The notes beneath the pieces are model-generated. The model was given only the letters and a program-made list of their open reading frames with translations, ran no database searches and was not told where the DNA came from. From Cervus elaphus (lineage: Eukaryota > Chordata > Mammalia > Artiodactyla > Cervidae), in NCBI RefSeq assembly GCF_910594005.1, contig NC_057825.1, forward strand, positions 44,547,037 through 44,611,036: a DNA stretch of 64,000 bases. The letters run 5' to 3'. Positions 40,620 through 52,867 of the stretch are shown here, one piece after another (position 1 is the first letter of the stretch; each line of letters starts with the position of its first letter). The position numbers and the translations under genes were made by a program.

Positions 40620-42700
40620 AAAGAAACCTTAATGGGATTTACGCATAGAAATTGTAGAGAAAGGGAATACACACAAAAGCTACTTAAAAAATAAATATCA
40701 CAAGAGGAATTACCCAAAGAAACAGAAGAGATATTCAGATAAATTTTCTATATTCTCAAAGAAATTTCAGCTAACACATCTTTCTAGAAGAGGACCCCAA
40801 AGAAAAGATACAAGAATTCGAAGAAGTGATTTTAAAAATGAAAGAAAAAGATTAAAAGCAAGCTAGTAGATGTAGGATAAAAATGGAAGAGTAAGACTCA
40901 ATAGAGATGGAATCTACATTAGATGCAACAGGACATAGAATGCAAATAACTGACCGAGCAGTTGGAACCATACTGGAAAGAATCCAGGAAGTTACACAAT
41001 ATGAATAACAGCAACAAAAAAAACACAAGATTTGTTCATGTTTCTAGAGTAAACTGCTTGTTACAGAAGACCAATAGGGATCCTTGGCATTTCTGAAGAA
41101 GGAAAATACAAGGAATTAAATATAAATTATTTTCAAAAATAAAATAGATGAGAACTTTCTTGAAACAAAGATGACTTAAACCTACAAATCAGAAGGGCAT
41201 ATACTGATACATTCCAAGCAAAACTGGTATAGACTCTTCAACATCAGAATATATCCTATTGAAGTTATAAAACATTAGCAATAAAGAAAGTTTCATGTGG
41301 ATGGTCAGATAGTTAGTAAACCATATAAAGAGAGAAAAATCAAGTTTCTTCAGGCTCCTTCCCAATGCCAAAAGACAGAAGACCAACATCTAGAAAAGTC
41401 TGAAGGAAAGAAAATATGATTCAAGGATTGGGAACATGCCAAGTTATCCCTCAGGTAACTTAGGCAATAGACAAACAATCTTAGGCATGCAAAAACTTTA
41501 GGGAATAAAGTGCTCAGGAAACTTCTAGAAAAACAACTTTTAAATGAAATCCATTCAACCAAACAATGAGTGAAAATAAATTCTAGAATATAGAACCTAG
41601 GTGCATTCGTTTCCTAGGGCTGCCATAACAAAACACCACAAATTGGGTGGTTTAGAACAATATTGTGGCACAATTCTGGAGTCTAGAATTCTGAAATCAA
41701 GGTGAGGGCCAGGCCATGCTCCCTCTGAAGGAGCTAAGGAAGGCTCCTTCCTTGCCTCTTCCAGATTCTTTTAGTAACAGACATTCTTGGGTTTGGGTCA
41801 GCATAACTCCAATCTTCACGTGATGTTCTCCCTACATCTCTTTACATAGTCTTCCCTCTGTGCAGGTCTAGGTTCAAATGTCCCTTTGTATAAGGACACC
41901 AGTCATATTGGATTAAAGCCTACTCTAATGACTTCATTTTAATTTGATCACCCCTGTAAACACTCTATTTTCAAATTGGTCACATGCTGAGGTACTGGGA
42001 ATTAGGACACAAACATACCTTTTTGGAGAGGACACAATTGAACACATAACAATGAGGTAACATGGAAGGTAGCACTGAGTCCATTAAATATAAAGCCAAA
42101 ACTAAACAACAGCAAGAAGTACATTTAGAGAACAAAATTAAGTGAGGTAAACATCAACAAGGGAATATAATAAAGGTCAAGAGATAGAGTTGGATATGGT
42201 CTAAAGTGTAAGTGTGGGAAATTCCTCATCATTCAAGCAGAAAGTCATTAGATACTAAATACTTAAAATTGAAACTTTTCTTTTTTTTTAAAGCACAACA
42301 AATTCAATCTTTTAATGTTTTTCATTCTGTTTTTAATTCTAAGAGAATTAACCTGTTAAGAACTTGTGGTGAAGAAACAACCAGTTTAGTCATTTCTAAG
42401 TTTTGCTTCAATTCCCTCTAACATTAAATTTAAGTAAAACAATACTAAATTTGTTTTTCATCTAAAATGGTGTGCAGAGTATAATCCCATTTTTTAAAAT
42501 TCTTTTAGTTATTCTATTTATCCACATACACACAATAGAGTCTCTAATGATGTTTTGTAAATGTTGGGAATAGTTATAGGATTCATAGTGAGTTTTTTCA
42601 CAATTTTTATGGTACTTTTTTCTATATTACTTGAATTTTTATAATGAATATATGTTATTTTAAACAAAAAACAATAAAATCATTGTTTCACATTATTTTC
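40620..42700 (+). mobile_element. HAL1/old L1-like element, split by a MaLR LTR
   Basis: A-rich sequence with ORF1-like features ('gaggaccccaaagaaaagatacaagaattcgaagaagtg', 'aatccattcaacc') and a 3' end 'ggtacttttttctatattacttgaatttttataatgaatatatgttatttt'. No RT region is visible between, which fits a HAL1 (ORF1-only) element. Name is tentative. Confidence 0.4.
41601..42050 (-). mobile_element. MaLR-type LTR, antisense
   Basis: 'attcgtttcctagggctgccataacaaaacaccacaaattgggtggtttagaacaa', then 'aaatcaaggtgagggccaggccatgctccctctgaagg' and 'actgggaattaggacacaaacatacc' is the reverse complement of MLT1-like LTRs. Confidence 0.75.
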
Positions 42701-43989
42701 CCAAAAGCTTGCTTGGTAGGCATTAGGAGTGGGACTCAACTTCAGGTCCTAGGAGGTGGCAGATCCAGGAGGCAGGGGGTGGGATCTCAGGGTGCTGTGA
42801 CAGCCGACTCAAGGTGACTGGGCTATTAGAAGGCCCTTTTCCAGCTGGGGTCCAGTTTCACAGCAATTGTGGCAGAAAACCCCTCAAGGGCAAATGCCAC
42901 CACACGCATTAAGGACTTTCCACAGTCAGACCCAGTCCCCAAAGAAGACACATGGCTTTAAGTTCAGCAAAATGAGCCAGGACTGCCTTCCAACTTTTGA
43001 CAAAGTCGAAGTTTTTGCTTTATTGTGACATTGAAAAAGCCAGCGCCTCCAGTAATCAAACCAGAGGCTGGCTCCATTCTTCTGGACTCCCAGCAAGAAA
43101 GCTGCCCACGAGACTGTCCTGTGTGACCACAGGACACAGCTGAGCGGCCAAGTTTCCACTCCATCTTACAAGCTAGACTTTTTTGACAGGAAGGGTTTCT
43201 GGGCTCATAACAATCATCATCATTTGCATATTAGATTGTTACCATTCTTATGTCTGGTGGTCACCAAATGTTCGACAAGAAATTTTTCTTTGCCTACTTT
43301 TCTTCCTGAATTTTAGTGGAGGTTTCCGTGGATATAGCAGGCAGCCAACTGAGGTTTTGTGAGGCGGAGTACACCCCAAAAAAGTTGTAGGCTTCCAGCC
43401 TTACTTCCTAAAAGTTGGTGCTGGCCCTCACATTCCCTCTGTCTAGCCTACATAACACAACAGAAGTCCCAGCAGGAGACACCAGCTTGGCGGCAGCAGG
43501 AGGTGCAGGGACAAGGCAGAGGCGCAGAGGCAGGCCGTCTGCAGTGGGAACAGGGTCTGACTTCACCAGCAAGTCCTGTGGGGCCTGAGGCCCTAGGAGA
43601 GCTACCTAAGCCTGAACACAGGCTGAGAGCAGACTGGGCTCTGCCGTTGGGCTGGGGATCACATGCAACTAGTGTCTTCAGGGGACAGTATCCCTGGACA
43701 GGTTGTCAAAGTAACACACTCACAGAGGCAAGGGTAGGCCTTCGAGAAGCACAGAGAAACACAGCAGGAGTCTGAGGGTAGCCCCTGCCAGCAGCCTGGA
43801 AAAACTTTGAAAATGTGGTCTGTACTCACTTTTTTTACAGCCAGAAAGATAATAAAATTATTTGTTAAAACACACAGCAAGTGAATTTATTTGAAACAAA
43901 ATAATATTACAAATACCATGATGCCTATGTTCTGAATCTAAGTCCTAGAATTGTCTGTTGCGATTTGTCCATCTCCTCTTTGCCCTCTA
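42701..43989. other. Unassigned DNA, GC-richer
   Basis: No repeat recognised. A 138-aa plus-strand frame (43359-43775) and an overlapping minus-strand frame have no domain signature. Could be unique DNA with regulatory content; nothing decisive is visible. Confidence 0.3.
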
Positions 43990-44030
43990 AGTAAGCCTAC
44001 CAGGCTCCTCTGTCCGTGGGATTTCCCAGA
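43990..44030 (-). mobile_element. Tiny BovA fragment, antisense
   Basis: 'taagcctaccaggctcctctgtccgtgggatttcccag' matches an internal stretch of BovA only. Confidence 0.75.
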
Positions 44031-44365
44031 ACTTTGTCCTCTAGATACATCTAAGACCAGGGTTGATTATTCAGAGAGGCCGCGTCTCAGAGGTTATTGC
44101 ATTCAGACAGGCAGCAGAGGCCATTTTACCTCCTGCCCTGACCTTTGGATTACTTGTGGCTTCCTCACCACCCTGTACCCTTCAGTTCCTTGGTTCCTGA
44201 TCGATTTCTTCTGTGTCACTACCTGGCAAGGCTTTTTCTTCTGATGGCTCTAGTTTGGGCAGATGGCTTTTGCTCATTTAGCCAAATCTTCTCTATACCA
44301 AAATTTATATCTCTAGAGAGCCCCCTCAGCTTATTGAAAACATGATTTTATTCATTGAGTGAAAG

Positions 44366-44600
44366 TGTGTGTGTGCTCAGTGTGTGCTCAGTCACTTCAG
44401 TCGTGTCGGACTCTGTGTGACCCCATGGACTATAAAGCCACCAGACTCCTCCGGCCATGGGGATTCTCCAGGCAGAATACTGGAGTGGGTTGCCATTTCT
44501 TCCTCCAAGAGATCTTCCCAGCCCAGGGATCGAACTCGAGTCTCTTGTGTCTCCTGCATTGGCAGGTGGGTTCTTTACCACTAGCACCACCTGAAAAGTC
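44366..44600 (-). mobile_element. Bov-tA SINE, antisense, (CA)n tail
   Basis: GTGTGTGTGTGCTCAGTGTGTGCTCAG on the plus strand (tail partly duplicated), BovA body, tRNA head. Imperfect TSD TGAGTGAAAG (44356-44365) and TGAGTGAAGG (44601-44610). Confidence 0.94.
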
Positions 44601-44610
44601 TGAGTGAAGG

Positions 44611-45145
44611 TAGATTTTATGAACCAACAGCAAAGTGAATATGGTCTTTTCCCTACAGTCTTCCAGCTGCCCACAGTAAGAGCTGACAGAAATCTCTACC
44701 CATTCTGGTTTCAAATCTTGGGTGACTCTGTTCAGCCATATTTATGTGAGCCAATTCCTCAGCTCATTCACTCCTCAGCCTGCTCGTATTGGCTCTGCCT
44801 CCTCTATTCCACTGATATACTCTTTCAAAGACCATCAATGAGTCCCTATTCATGCTAAAAACGATTGACATGCTTCAGCTGTCACTTCCCTAATCCATCC
44901 GCTCACATGCGAAACTACTTTCTCTCTGTCTTTAAATTCCCTTCACCATTGATTTCTCTCACATTTTTCTGTCAGTTTTTCTCACCAGCTTCACAACCAT
45001 TCCTCCCACTCTTCAGTGGGCTTCTATTCCTCTCCAACCCATAAGCTTTCAGAGTTCTATTCTCAATGAGCAAGCTCTTTTATCTTCACATTTTGACTAC
45101 TAAATATTTCCTAACCCAGACCTTTCCAGAGTTCTAGTTCCACTC
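44611..45145. other. Unassigned pyrimidine-rich DNA
   Basis: C/T-rich with no repeat or gene recognised. Confidence 0.3.
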
Positions 45146-45330
45146 AGGGGTCCCCAGCCTCTGGGCCATGCAACCTCCTATCTGATCAGCGGCAGCATTA
45201 GATTAAAGGGCACAACAAATGTAATGTGCTTGAGTCATTCCAAAACCATCCCTCTTATCCCTAGTCTGTGGAAAAACTGTCTTCCATGAAACTGGGCCCT
45301 GGCGCCAAAAAGATTGGGGATCACTGCCAT
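45146..45330. mobile_element. hAT-type MITE (CAGGGGTCCCCA ends)
   Basis: The left end CAGGGGTCCCCAGCC and the inverted right end CAGTGATCCCCAATC form terminal inverted repeats. Internal 'gatcagcggcagcattagatt' and 'ctgtcttccatgaaactgggccctggcgccaaaaagattgggg' match a known mammalian non-autonomous element whose name I am not sure of. Confidence 0.7.
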
Positions 45331-46384
45331 ATACCCAAACCCTACAGGGTTGCCTTAATTTGCCCCGAATGAACATACCATGGTGCCCGCAAAGCTCCCT
45401 CTCACTTCCTGGATTATATTTCTTGCATTGCATCATGCACATTTCTGCAGCCCAGAGATATGTGTCCATGAATAGAATCAAAAACCATTCTGGGTCCCTA
45501 AAGCAGAAGTGAATCAGAGCCACAATTACTGTTTGATCGGAAATCATGGCCTCCAGGGAATTGGCAGATAGTGACTTCAAAGAGGAAGTTTAATTGCTCT
45601 TCCTCCTGTGTCTGTGTCCCTTTTGAAGTCTTTTATCTTCCCAAGTCGAAAATGGAGAAGAATAGCTATGCTTCTCCTTTGCACAAGTGATATTATCCTG
45701 GAGATGGGTATATGTGAAAACACAGAGTGGGGAGCTCAAGTAGATGAAGAGTGAGCTCAGTAGGATTTTCGCCAAAGCTCTAATGTGTCCTGAGAATACA
45801 AACTGGCCAACTCATTTAGTTCTGAGCCCTGCAGCTTTAATCTTTCAAGAACATACTTCCTTCCTGTATTTCTAGCAACTACTGTTTGACTTTTCTGGAA
45901 ATCTTACCAGTTACCCACTCTCTTTCAAAAGAATTGAGTCACAAAAATAGAACCATGAGAAAATTTAGATTGACCCCTTTGCTTTCTGGAATGTGCTGAG
46001 TTGAAAAAGACTGGGGAATTGGGTTGGGGTGAGGGGCAGGGATGAGGGGTGGGGAGAGTTCTTCCTTAACCAATTCTTCCATCTCAAGGAAAAAATAAAT
46101 TGAGGGTAAGAATTTTTTTTTTATGCTTTAAATTAGTCATCCACAGGAAAAGGATTTTGTGGGAAAGAATTTATACTTGGACTATTCTAGTATTTAGAGA
46201 AGGAATTTTTAACCTGAGATCCTTGAATGGGCTTTATCAGAATATATGATCTTCAAGAAACTGTGTTTCTGTGTCTGTGCATTTTTCTGAGATGGTTCAT
46301 AGCTCTTACGAGATTCTCAAAGGGGTTCCTGATACCTCACCAAAGAGTAAGAACTACTTACTTAGAGGTCAACTTAGTCACATT
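45331..46384. other. Unassigned DNA
   Basis: No repeat or gene recognised. G-rich run GGGGTGAGGGGCAGGG near 46026. Confidence 0.3.
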
Positions 46385-46925
46385 GGTTATCAAATGCTGT
46401 ATAACAAATTATCCCAAAACTTAGCAATGTAATACAGCTAACATTTATCATCTCACAGGTTGAATGGATAAGGAATTGAGGAGAGGTCTAGCCAAGCGAC
46501 TTGGCTCAGGGTCTCTTGTGATTTTGCAGTGAAGAAGTCAGATGGGATGCTATCATCTGAAGGCTTGACTAGGGCTAGAGAATCTGCTTCCAATAATTTG
46601 GTATGTTCATACGGCTGTTGGCAGAAGTCCTCACTCCTTGTTGGCTGTGGGCAGGGGGCCTCCATTCCTTATTACATGGACCTCTCCATTGGGCTGCCTG
46701 AGTGAGTATCCTCACAACATGGTAGCTGGCTTCCTCCAGAGAAAGTGAGCAGGAGAGAGAGCAAGGAAGAAGCCACAATGCCTCTTATAACCTAGTCTCA
46801 AGGGTCAAACATTGTCACTCCTGCCATATGTTATTCCTATAAGCAGGCCAACCCATACTCAAGGGGAGGTATTTTGGCTCCACACTTTGAAGGGATTTGT
46901 GAATATATGTTTGAACTACCAAAAC
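46385..46925 (-). mobile_element. Old LTR-like repeat, antisense (family A)
   Basis: 'ctgtataacaaattatcccaaaacttagcaatgtaatacagctaacatttatcatctcacagg', 'ctgaaggcttgactagggctagag', 'gagagcaaggaagaagccacaatgcctcttataacctagtctc' and 'actcaaggggagg'. The best preserved copy of the family also at 34954 and 60265. Confidence 0.65.
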
Positions 46926-47054
46926 AGTTAAGAGGCCTTACTTTATAGTCTTGCTGAGAAGCAACCCCAGCCCCACCTCCATATAATCCTTCCCTGTCTT
47001 CTACTAGATCATTTTGCAGTGTTTGGGATTTCCCTCAGTGTAGGGCTCCTCCTG

Positions 47055-47200
47055 ACCCTGGACAAATTACTAAACTTCATTGTGCTGTAATTTTTCCACT
47101 GGTTTGGGGGTATAATAATAGCATTTATAACTACTTTAATAGGATTTTTCTATGATGATGAAGAGAAATGCTAGATTAATAAATGCTAAAAAATGTTATC
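47055..47200 (+). mobile_element. Degraded MIR
   Basis: 'gaccctggacaaattactaaacttcattgtgctgtaatttttcc' then 'gggtataataatagcatttataactactttaatagg' follows MIR order with heavy divergence. Confidence 0.5.
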
Positions 47201-48344
47201 TGTGATAATGGTACCCCCCCACTCAGATCTATAGCTTTCCATCTCCACTACCTAGAATCATACATTTTCAGATACATCTTCCAGATGGGGAAAGAAGTGA
47301 TGGTCTACTGAGAATTTATTTGTAGAGCAGGTGCTGTAAGGCAGAGAGATACAAAAGAAGCTAAAAATAGACCCTGTCCTTGATAGGTCTAAAATGTAGT
47401 TGAGGAGAAAAGATATCTATCCAGAGGAATGCTCTGGGAATCCAGTGACACTCATCTCTTTGAGAACAGGGGAATGTTCCTGCATTGAGTGTAATTTCAA
47501 AGATTAAGATTCAGGCCGGAGAGTGAGTAAAACCTTAAGGAACGATGGAGGCTGAAGTTTGAAGGGGAACAGCAGGAAGCTTTGTAGGGCAGGAAAAAAC
47601 AAAGGGGAAAAGAGAAAGATTACGAGGTCAAGATTTTGCAGAAAAAGGAATGGACTTAAAGAAAAAGGAAAACCACAGAGATTCTCCAAGGGAAGAATTG
47701 GTTTGTGCTGTGGTGATCACAGAAGAAGAGCTTTATCATATTTATCAATCTATGTATTAAAACAAAAGGATATCCTGTTAACCTTTTAAGGGCAAGGAGC
47801 ATGTCTATAGGCTTCTGTAATCTGGCACAGTGTGGAGGATACTTGTAAAAAATACACATACTGAAAAGCTACTGCCGTGACTAATTCAGACTTGAGACTA
47901 AAATGTTCACTGGCGAGCATTCCACAGGGCTGGTTCTCTGTAGCCCAGCTTTTCTGTGTGTTTCCTTTTTGGGAGGGGCCAGACTTATGGGAACTATTTG
48001 ATTCTACCCAGCACATTCTCAGACCTCACAGGCAACCTCCAAGGCTAGGGGAGAGAAGAGAAAAGAGGCGTCTCCAGTCTGGTCTCAAAGGCCCATGGGC
48101 GGCAGCAGCGTGGAGGGTACGGGAAGAAAGGATGATAGCATGCATTCTCCTGAGGCCTTCAGTTACCACCTCTCATCCCTGAGGCCTGGCTCCATTCTCC
48201 TATTGTTGGGAACTGACCTAAGATTGTTTTAGTCCACAAGTAGCCCAAACATTTGGAAGTGGGTGAGAGTCAGCTGCTCACTCATTATTTGGCTATTAAG
48301 TTATAACGGAAGCAAATCTCAGACCAAAATGTACCCCCTATATG
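47201..48344. other. Unassigned DNA, purine-rich part
   Basis: 47540-47700 is purine-biased. The 47330-47460 segment ('gtgctgtaaggcagagagatacaaaagaagctaaaaatagaccctgtccttg') resembles an unnamed old repeat. No gene. Confidence 0.3.
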
Positions 48345-48563
48345 TGTGTGTGTGTGTGTTCAGTAACTCAGTTGTGTCTGACCCTTTGTGACTCCAAGGA
48401 CTGCAGTCTACCAGGCTCCTCTGTCAGTGGGATTTTCCAGGCAAGAATACTGGAGTGGGTTGCCATTTCCTCCTCCAGGGAATCTTCCTAATCCAGGGAT
48501 CAAACCTGCATCTCCTACATTGGCAGGCAGATTCTTTACCACTGAGCCACCTGGGAAGGCCAA
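48345..48563 (-). mobile_element. Bov-tA SINE, antisense, (CA)n tail
   Basis: (GT)n then TTCAGTAACTCAGTTGTG on the plus strand, BovA body, tRNA head. Imperfect TSD ACCCCCTATATG (48333-48344) and ACCCCCTCAATG (48564-48575). Confidence 0.93.
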
Positions 48564-48575
48564 ACCCCCTCAATG

Positions 48576-49965
48576 CCCTATATAGCCATTTGTAAAACAA
48601 ACATTCACAAACAATTAGACACAGAAAATTTCATGCAACTGGTTCCATGGGTTTCATAAAGTTCCAGCTCTTGTCCTTTCAGGCGTTCCAACCACTACCT
48701 GGCATGTTGTTGGAGGCAGAACCAACAACATTTCGGAGACACAATTTTGTTATCTTCATGGTAGCAGCATCACACAACCAGAATCCTCCTACAGCTACAT
48801 CTGGAGACAGGGACAGCTCAGGACAAAGTGTTTGGCACCTGTCTTCACAGGTTTGTGCTGGGCTCTTCTACTCTGTTCAGGCAAACATGAGGAGCACCTC
48901 TAAAACATTTTACCTTATTCACATACCTTGACTATCTTTAACTTTGTCAGTGAGAGTCCTTTTCTATCATTCTTCATGCTAATTACCAAGGCACTAGTTC
49001 CATCACATCAAATCCATTTCGGATATTCACTGGGCTGATTGGCAGTGTCTGCTGTGGATCAAGGTATAAATTACTCAAGCACTCATAGGGGCCACCTTGG
49101 TAGATGGCCTTCCTGATACAGCTCTAGCTGACACCCTGGGGTATAGACTGCCCCTAGAATTGAAGCTTAATCTAACTTGTAAGTACGCAGTGTTACACCA
49201 TCAATGCTGTAGTAGTTTCAAGTAAATTACTGACATCAAGACACTTGCCTTGGTCTGAGAGGAAAAAAAAAAACAATCATTTTCATAAAGTTCGGTGGAA
49301 AGCTAGTCAATACCAGGACCATCAGTTCCAGGTTCTGTGACTAATTTCATCAGTTGTAACTTCTATCTAGAAAGATGATGATAAATATAAGATATGATTG
49401 AAGTCTGTGAGATTGTATTGGAGACTCCAAATTTGTAAGCATTATAATACAGGGAGACACTTGTTACTTCATTGATGTTATTTAGTGCAAGTAGAAGGAA
49501 ATGTTATTTCAAATGATTCTTATGGAACTGGTTACTCACAAAAGTAGTTCAGGCTATAAACAATATAGCCTGGGCTAAATCAAAAGTCATAAAGTTTCAG
49601 CCCACAAAAATGTTTTATTTGGCCCGAGAATTATTATAAAATTATTTAATTTGATAAATAGCCAATACTTAAAAATCAATTACCATTCCCATTAAAATCT
49701 GGATTTTCAGCTTTTCTTGGGGAAAAAAAGAGATCTGTCAACACTTGGTCTGCGTTCCCTGCTGACATCAGGCAGTTGGAATGGAGAACCCAGGTAACAG
49801 GGCTTTCCTCCCTAGTTTGCCAAAGTCCTCACTGTGTGCTAACATTCCCCATCCCTGAGGTCCTATACCAGCTGCCAGTTACACTCTCAGCTCCACTGCC
49901 ATGCTTCTTATCGCAGAGTTAAGAGAAATGTCAACTCTTTCTTATACCCTGATGAGCACTGTAGC
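48576..49965. other. Unassigned DNA
   Basis: No gene recognised. Around 49540-49650 'cccacaaaaatgttttatttggcccgagaatt' hints at an old repeat. Confidence 0.3.
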
Positions 49966-50135
49966 ATCATAGTTAAAAATGCTAGAGGCTAACAGCCCTT
50001 AGTATTCTTTTGAATCTTGGCTCTTTTACTTTCTAGTTATGTGACTTTGGGTAAGTTGCTTATGTTCACCAAACCTAAGATTTCCTTATCTGTAAGATGA
50101 GTATAATACTGTAACCTACTTCATAGGTTACAGTA
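49966..50135 (+). mobile_element. MIR SINE
   Basis: 'tgtagcatcatagttaaaaatgctagaggc', 'tcttggctcttttactttctagttatgtgactttgggtaagttgctta' and 'cttatctgtaagatgagtataatactgtaacctacttcataggtt' follow the MIR consensus. Confidence 0.88.
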
Positions 50136-50136
50136 G

Positions 50137-50172
50137 GGGGTTCTTTACTGACTAAGCCATCAGGGAAGCCCA
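50137..50172 (-). mobile_element. Orphan SINE head (tRNA-like end only), antisense
   Basis: 'gggttctttactgactaagccatcagggaagccc' matches only the 5' head of Bov-tA/CHR SINEs. The 3' end is absent. Confidence 0.7.
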
Positions 50173-50499
50173 TGGGCAGCCTCAAATAAGCGCCTCTGAG
50201 AGGGCCACACGTCCTACCCAGCCCACTTTAATCTTTTATGTCACTCACCTGGTTCCCTGCAGGCATGAAGTTTGCGATCTCTGGTTTAAATAAATATGTG
50301 TATATCATTTCATAATAAATTATGTTAATAATGCAGAGCATGTCCAGAAGATCCTCTTCATCTTTGAAAATCATTTTATGGAGTAGCTCTCTACAATCTG
50401 CATCAGCTGAGCCTTGACAAAAAGTAAGAGATCAGGGTCCTACGGGGTTTGTAGCTGCCTTAGAGTAAGGTGATACCCCACCTCAGTAGACACATGTCA

Positions 50500-51425
50500 T
50501 CATGAAAACACAAACCACAAAGTTGGAGAAGACAATTACAACATATCTAGCTTCAGAGGATTAGTACCCAAAATAATACAAAAAATTTTTACATACTAAT
50601 AATAGAAAACTCTATGGGAAAATGGGCAAAAAGATGAACAGGCAATTCACAAAGGAAGAAACAGAGTAGATCTATAAACACAGGAAAAGATACTCAATTC
50701 CATAAGAATCCAGAAAATAAAAGTTAAAAATACAATAAAATACCATTTTACACCTGTCATATCAATAAAAGTTTTACAGGCTACCAGTACTACCATCACT
50801 ACCAAGTCTGTGCTTTGCTGGTTGAGTATAGATTGGCCTGACCTCTTTGAAGAGCAGTTTGTAACTCTCTGAAGAAGCTAGTTATCTAAGATCCCCCGGG
50901 TTTCACTCCTAGGAAATCAGTTCTAGAGAAACCCTTGCAAAAATACACCAAAACACAGGCACAAAAATGTTTATGGCCACATTGTTTGTAATAGCCAAAA
51001 CTGATAACAACTTAAATGTTTATCAGCAGAATAAATTATGACCTATTCATACAATAGGATAGTATGCAATCACTTCATCCATCAACCAAAACAGTTCTCA
51101 AAACCTCTTAGATACAAAAAGTAAGTTGCTGAAGAATACAAGCATTATGATGTCATGTATATAAAATAGCATGCAAAGGAGTACTACACAGTGTTTGGAG
51201 ACACAGGTACAGAAAATGTATGGGGATAATAAATAACAATTTTAGGATATCAATTACCTCTGGAAGGAAGAGAGGGAAATGAGATTCAGATTTTGTGGAT
51301 CTGCAAGAGGCTTCAGTTGTATGAGAAATGGTTGATTTTTTGAGTTAGGTAAGTATATCTGGTTGTGTGTTATATTCACTCTATACCTTTTTGAATATAT
51401 TAAATACTATAAAATTTTCAATAAA
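50500..51425 (+). mobile_element. Old L1 ORF2 end and 3' UTR, sense
   Basis: 'gaacaggcaattcacaaaggaagaaacagag', 'taccattttacacctgtcatatc', 'aaaatgtttatggccacattgtttgtaatagccaaaactgataac' and 'cttttttgaatatatt...aataaagtg' follow the L1 ORF2 C-terminus into the 3' UTR. No intact frame. Confidence 0.75.
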
Positions 51426-51426
51426 G

Positions 51427-51642
51427 TGTGTTTGTGCTCAGTCATGTCCAACTATTTTGTGACCCCATGGACTGTAGCCTGCCAGGCTCCTCTGTCTGTG
51501 GGATTTTACAGGCAAGAATACTGGAGTGTGTTGCCATTTTCTTCTCCAGGAGACCTTCCCAATCCAATAATCAAACTCACGTCCCTTGAATCTCGGCATT
51601 GGCAGGTGAATTCTTTACCACTAGAGTCACCTGGGAAGCCCT
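51427..51642 (-). mobile_element. Bov-tA SINE, antisense
   Basis: TGTGTTTGTGCTCAGTCATG, BovA body and head CACCTGGGAAGCCC on the plus strand. Inserted at the tail of the old L1. Confidence 0.93.
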
Positions 51643-51713
51643 TTAAATAAATAACATTTCTTAATTTCTATCATGAAGTTTTTCTTTATTTCAGAATTAC
51701 AACTTAATCCAGC

Positions 51714-52275
51714 CTGCATTAGTTCCCTGTTGCTGCTTGGTATTTTTTTAAATATTTATTTATTTGTATATTTGGCTGCATCAGGTCTTGTTGCAGCATA
51801 CAGGCTTCTCTTTAGGTGAGGCACATGGGCTTAGTTGCCCCATGGCATGTGGGATCTTAGTTCCCAGGGATCAAACCCACATTCCTTGCATTGACAGGTG
51901 GGTTCTTAACTACCGGACCACCAGGGAAGTCCCCCTGTTGCTGTTTTAACAAATTACCATTAATTTAGTGGCATACACATTCATTATTTTAGAGTTTTGG
52001 TCCCTTTCCTCCATCCTCAAAGCCAGCAGCCTAGCCTCTTCAAATCTCTCCCTGGCCTCTGTCTCTGGTACCACATGTCTGAACCTGACCCTCTTGCTCC
52101 TCTTCAAGGACCCTTGTATTTCACCAGTTCATTCTAATAACCCAGGATAATCTTCCCATTTCAAGTTCCTTTACTTGATCACAACCTGTTTTGCCATATT
52201 CAGTAACACATTCACAGGTTTGGGAATTAGAACACAAACATTTTGGGGGACATTTTCTGTCTGCCACACAGGCCT
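51714..52275 (-). mobile_element. MaLR-type LTR, antisense, split by CHR SINE
   Basis: 'gcattagttccctgttgctg' and, after the SINE, 'ttttaacaaattaccattaatttagtggc...ccatcctcaaagccagcagcc', then 'aacccaggataatcttcccatttc' and 'cattcacaggtttgggaattagaacacaaacattttggggg'. Confidence 0.7.
51739..51932 (-). mobile_element. CHR-type SINE, antisense, internally deleted
   Basis: T-rich tail 'tatttttttaaatatttatttatttg', then 'ggctgcatcaggtcttgttgcagca' and head 'ccggaccaccagggaagtcc'. TSD CCCTGTTGCTGCTT (51725-51738) and CCCTGTTGCTGTTT (51933-51946), 13 of 14. Confidence 0.9.
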
Positions 52276-52867
52276 TAAATATTTTATAGTCTCTAGGGCA
52301 GCGCCTGTTATGCCTGGTGGAAAGCCCCTGGCCTACTCAGTTCCTAAGTATCTGAACTGGTTTCCCTACCGTGGTAAAGACCCAGATGGCTACAAGGCAG
52401 TTAAAGTTAAGCCCTCAAGGAGGGGATTCACAGAGGCTGGAAATTCCCAAGATAAAGAATGAATGGGGCTAAAACTATCAATACTTTCCTTGGAACAGCC
52501 AGAGTGATTGCTTTAAAACATAAATTTGATTGTGTCCCTCTCCAGTGTGAAATCCCATCATGGTTTCCCCCTGGCTTTAGAATAAAGAACTAAGCCCTTG
52601 AAGTGGTCCCACACAAAGGTTTCTCAAGCTCAGCATTACTGACATTTTGGACTGGGTCATTGTTTGTTGCTGGGGCATCCTGTGCACTGTAGGACATTTA
52701 GCAGCATCTGGGTCTCCACCCACTAGATGTCAATAGTGGTGGCTCAGACGGTAAAGCGTCTGCCTGTAATGCGGGAGACCTGGGTTCGATCCCTGGGTCA
52801 GGAAGATACTCTGGCAAAGGAAATGGCAACCCACTCCAGTACTCTTGCCTGGAAAATTCCATGGATG

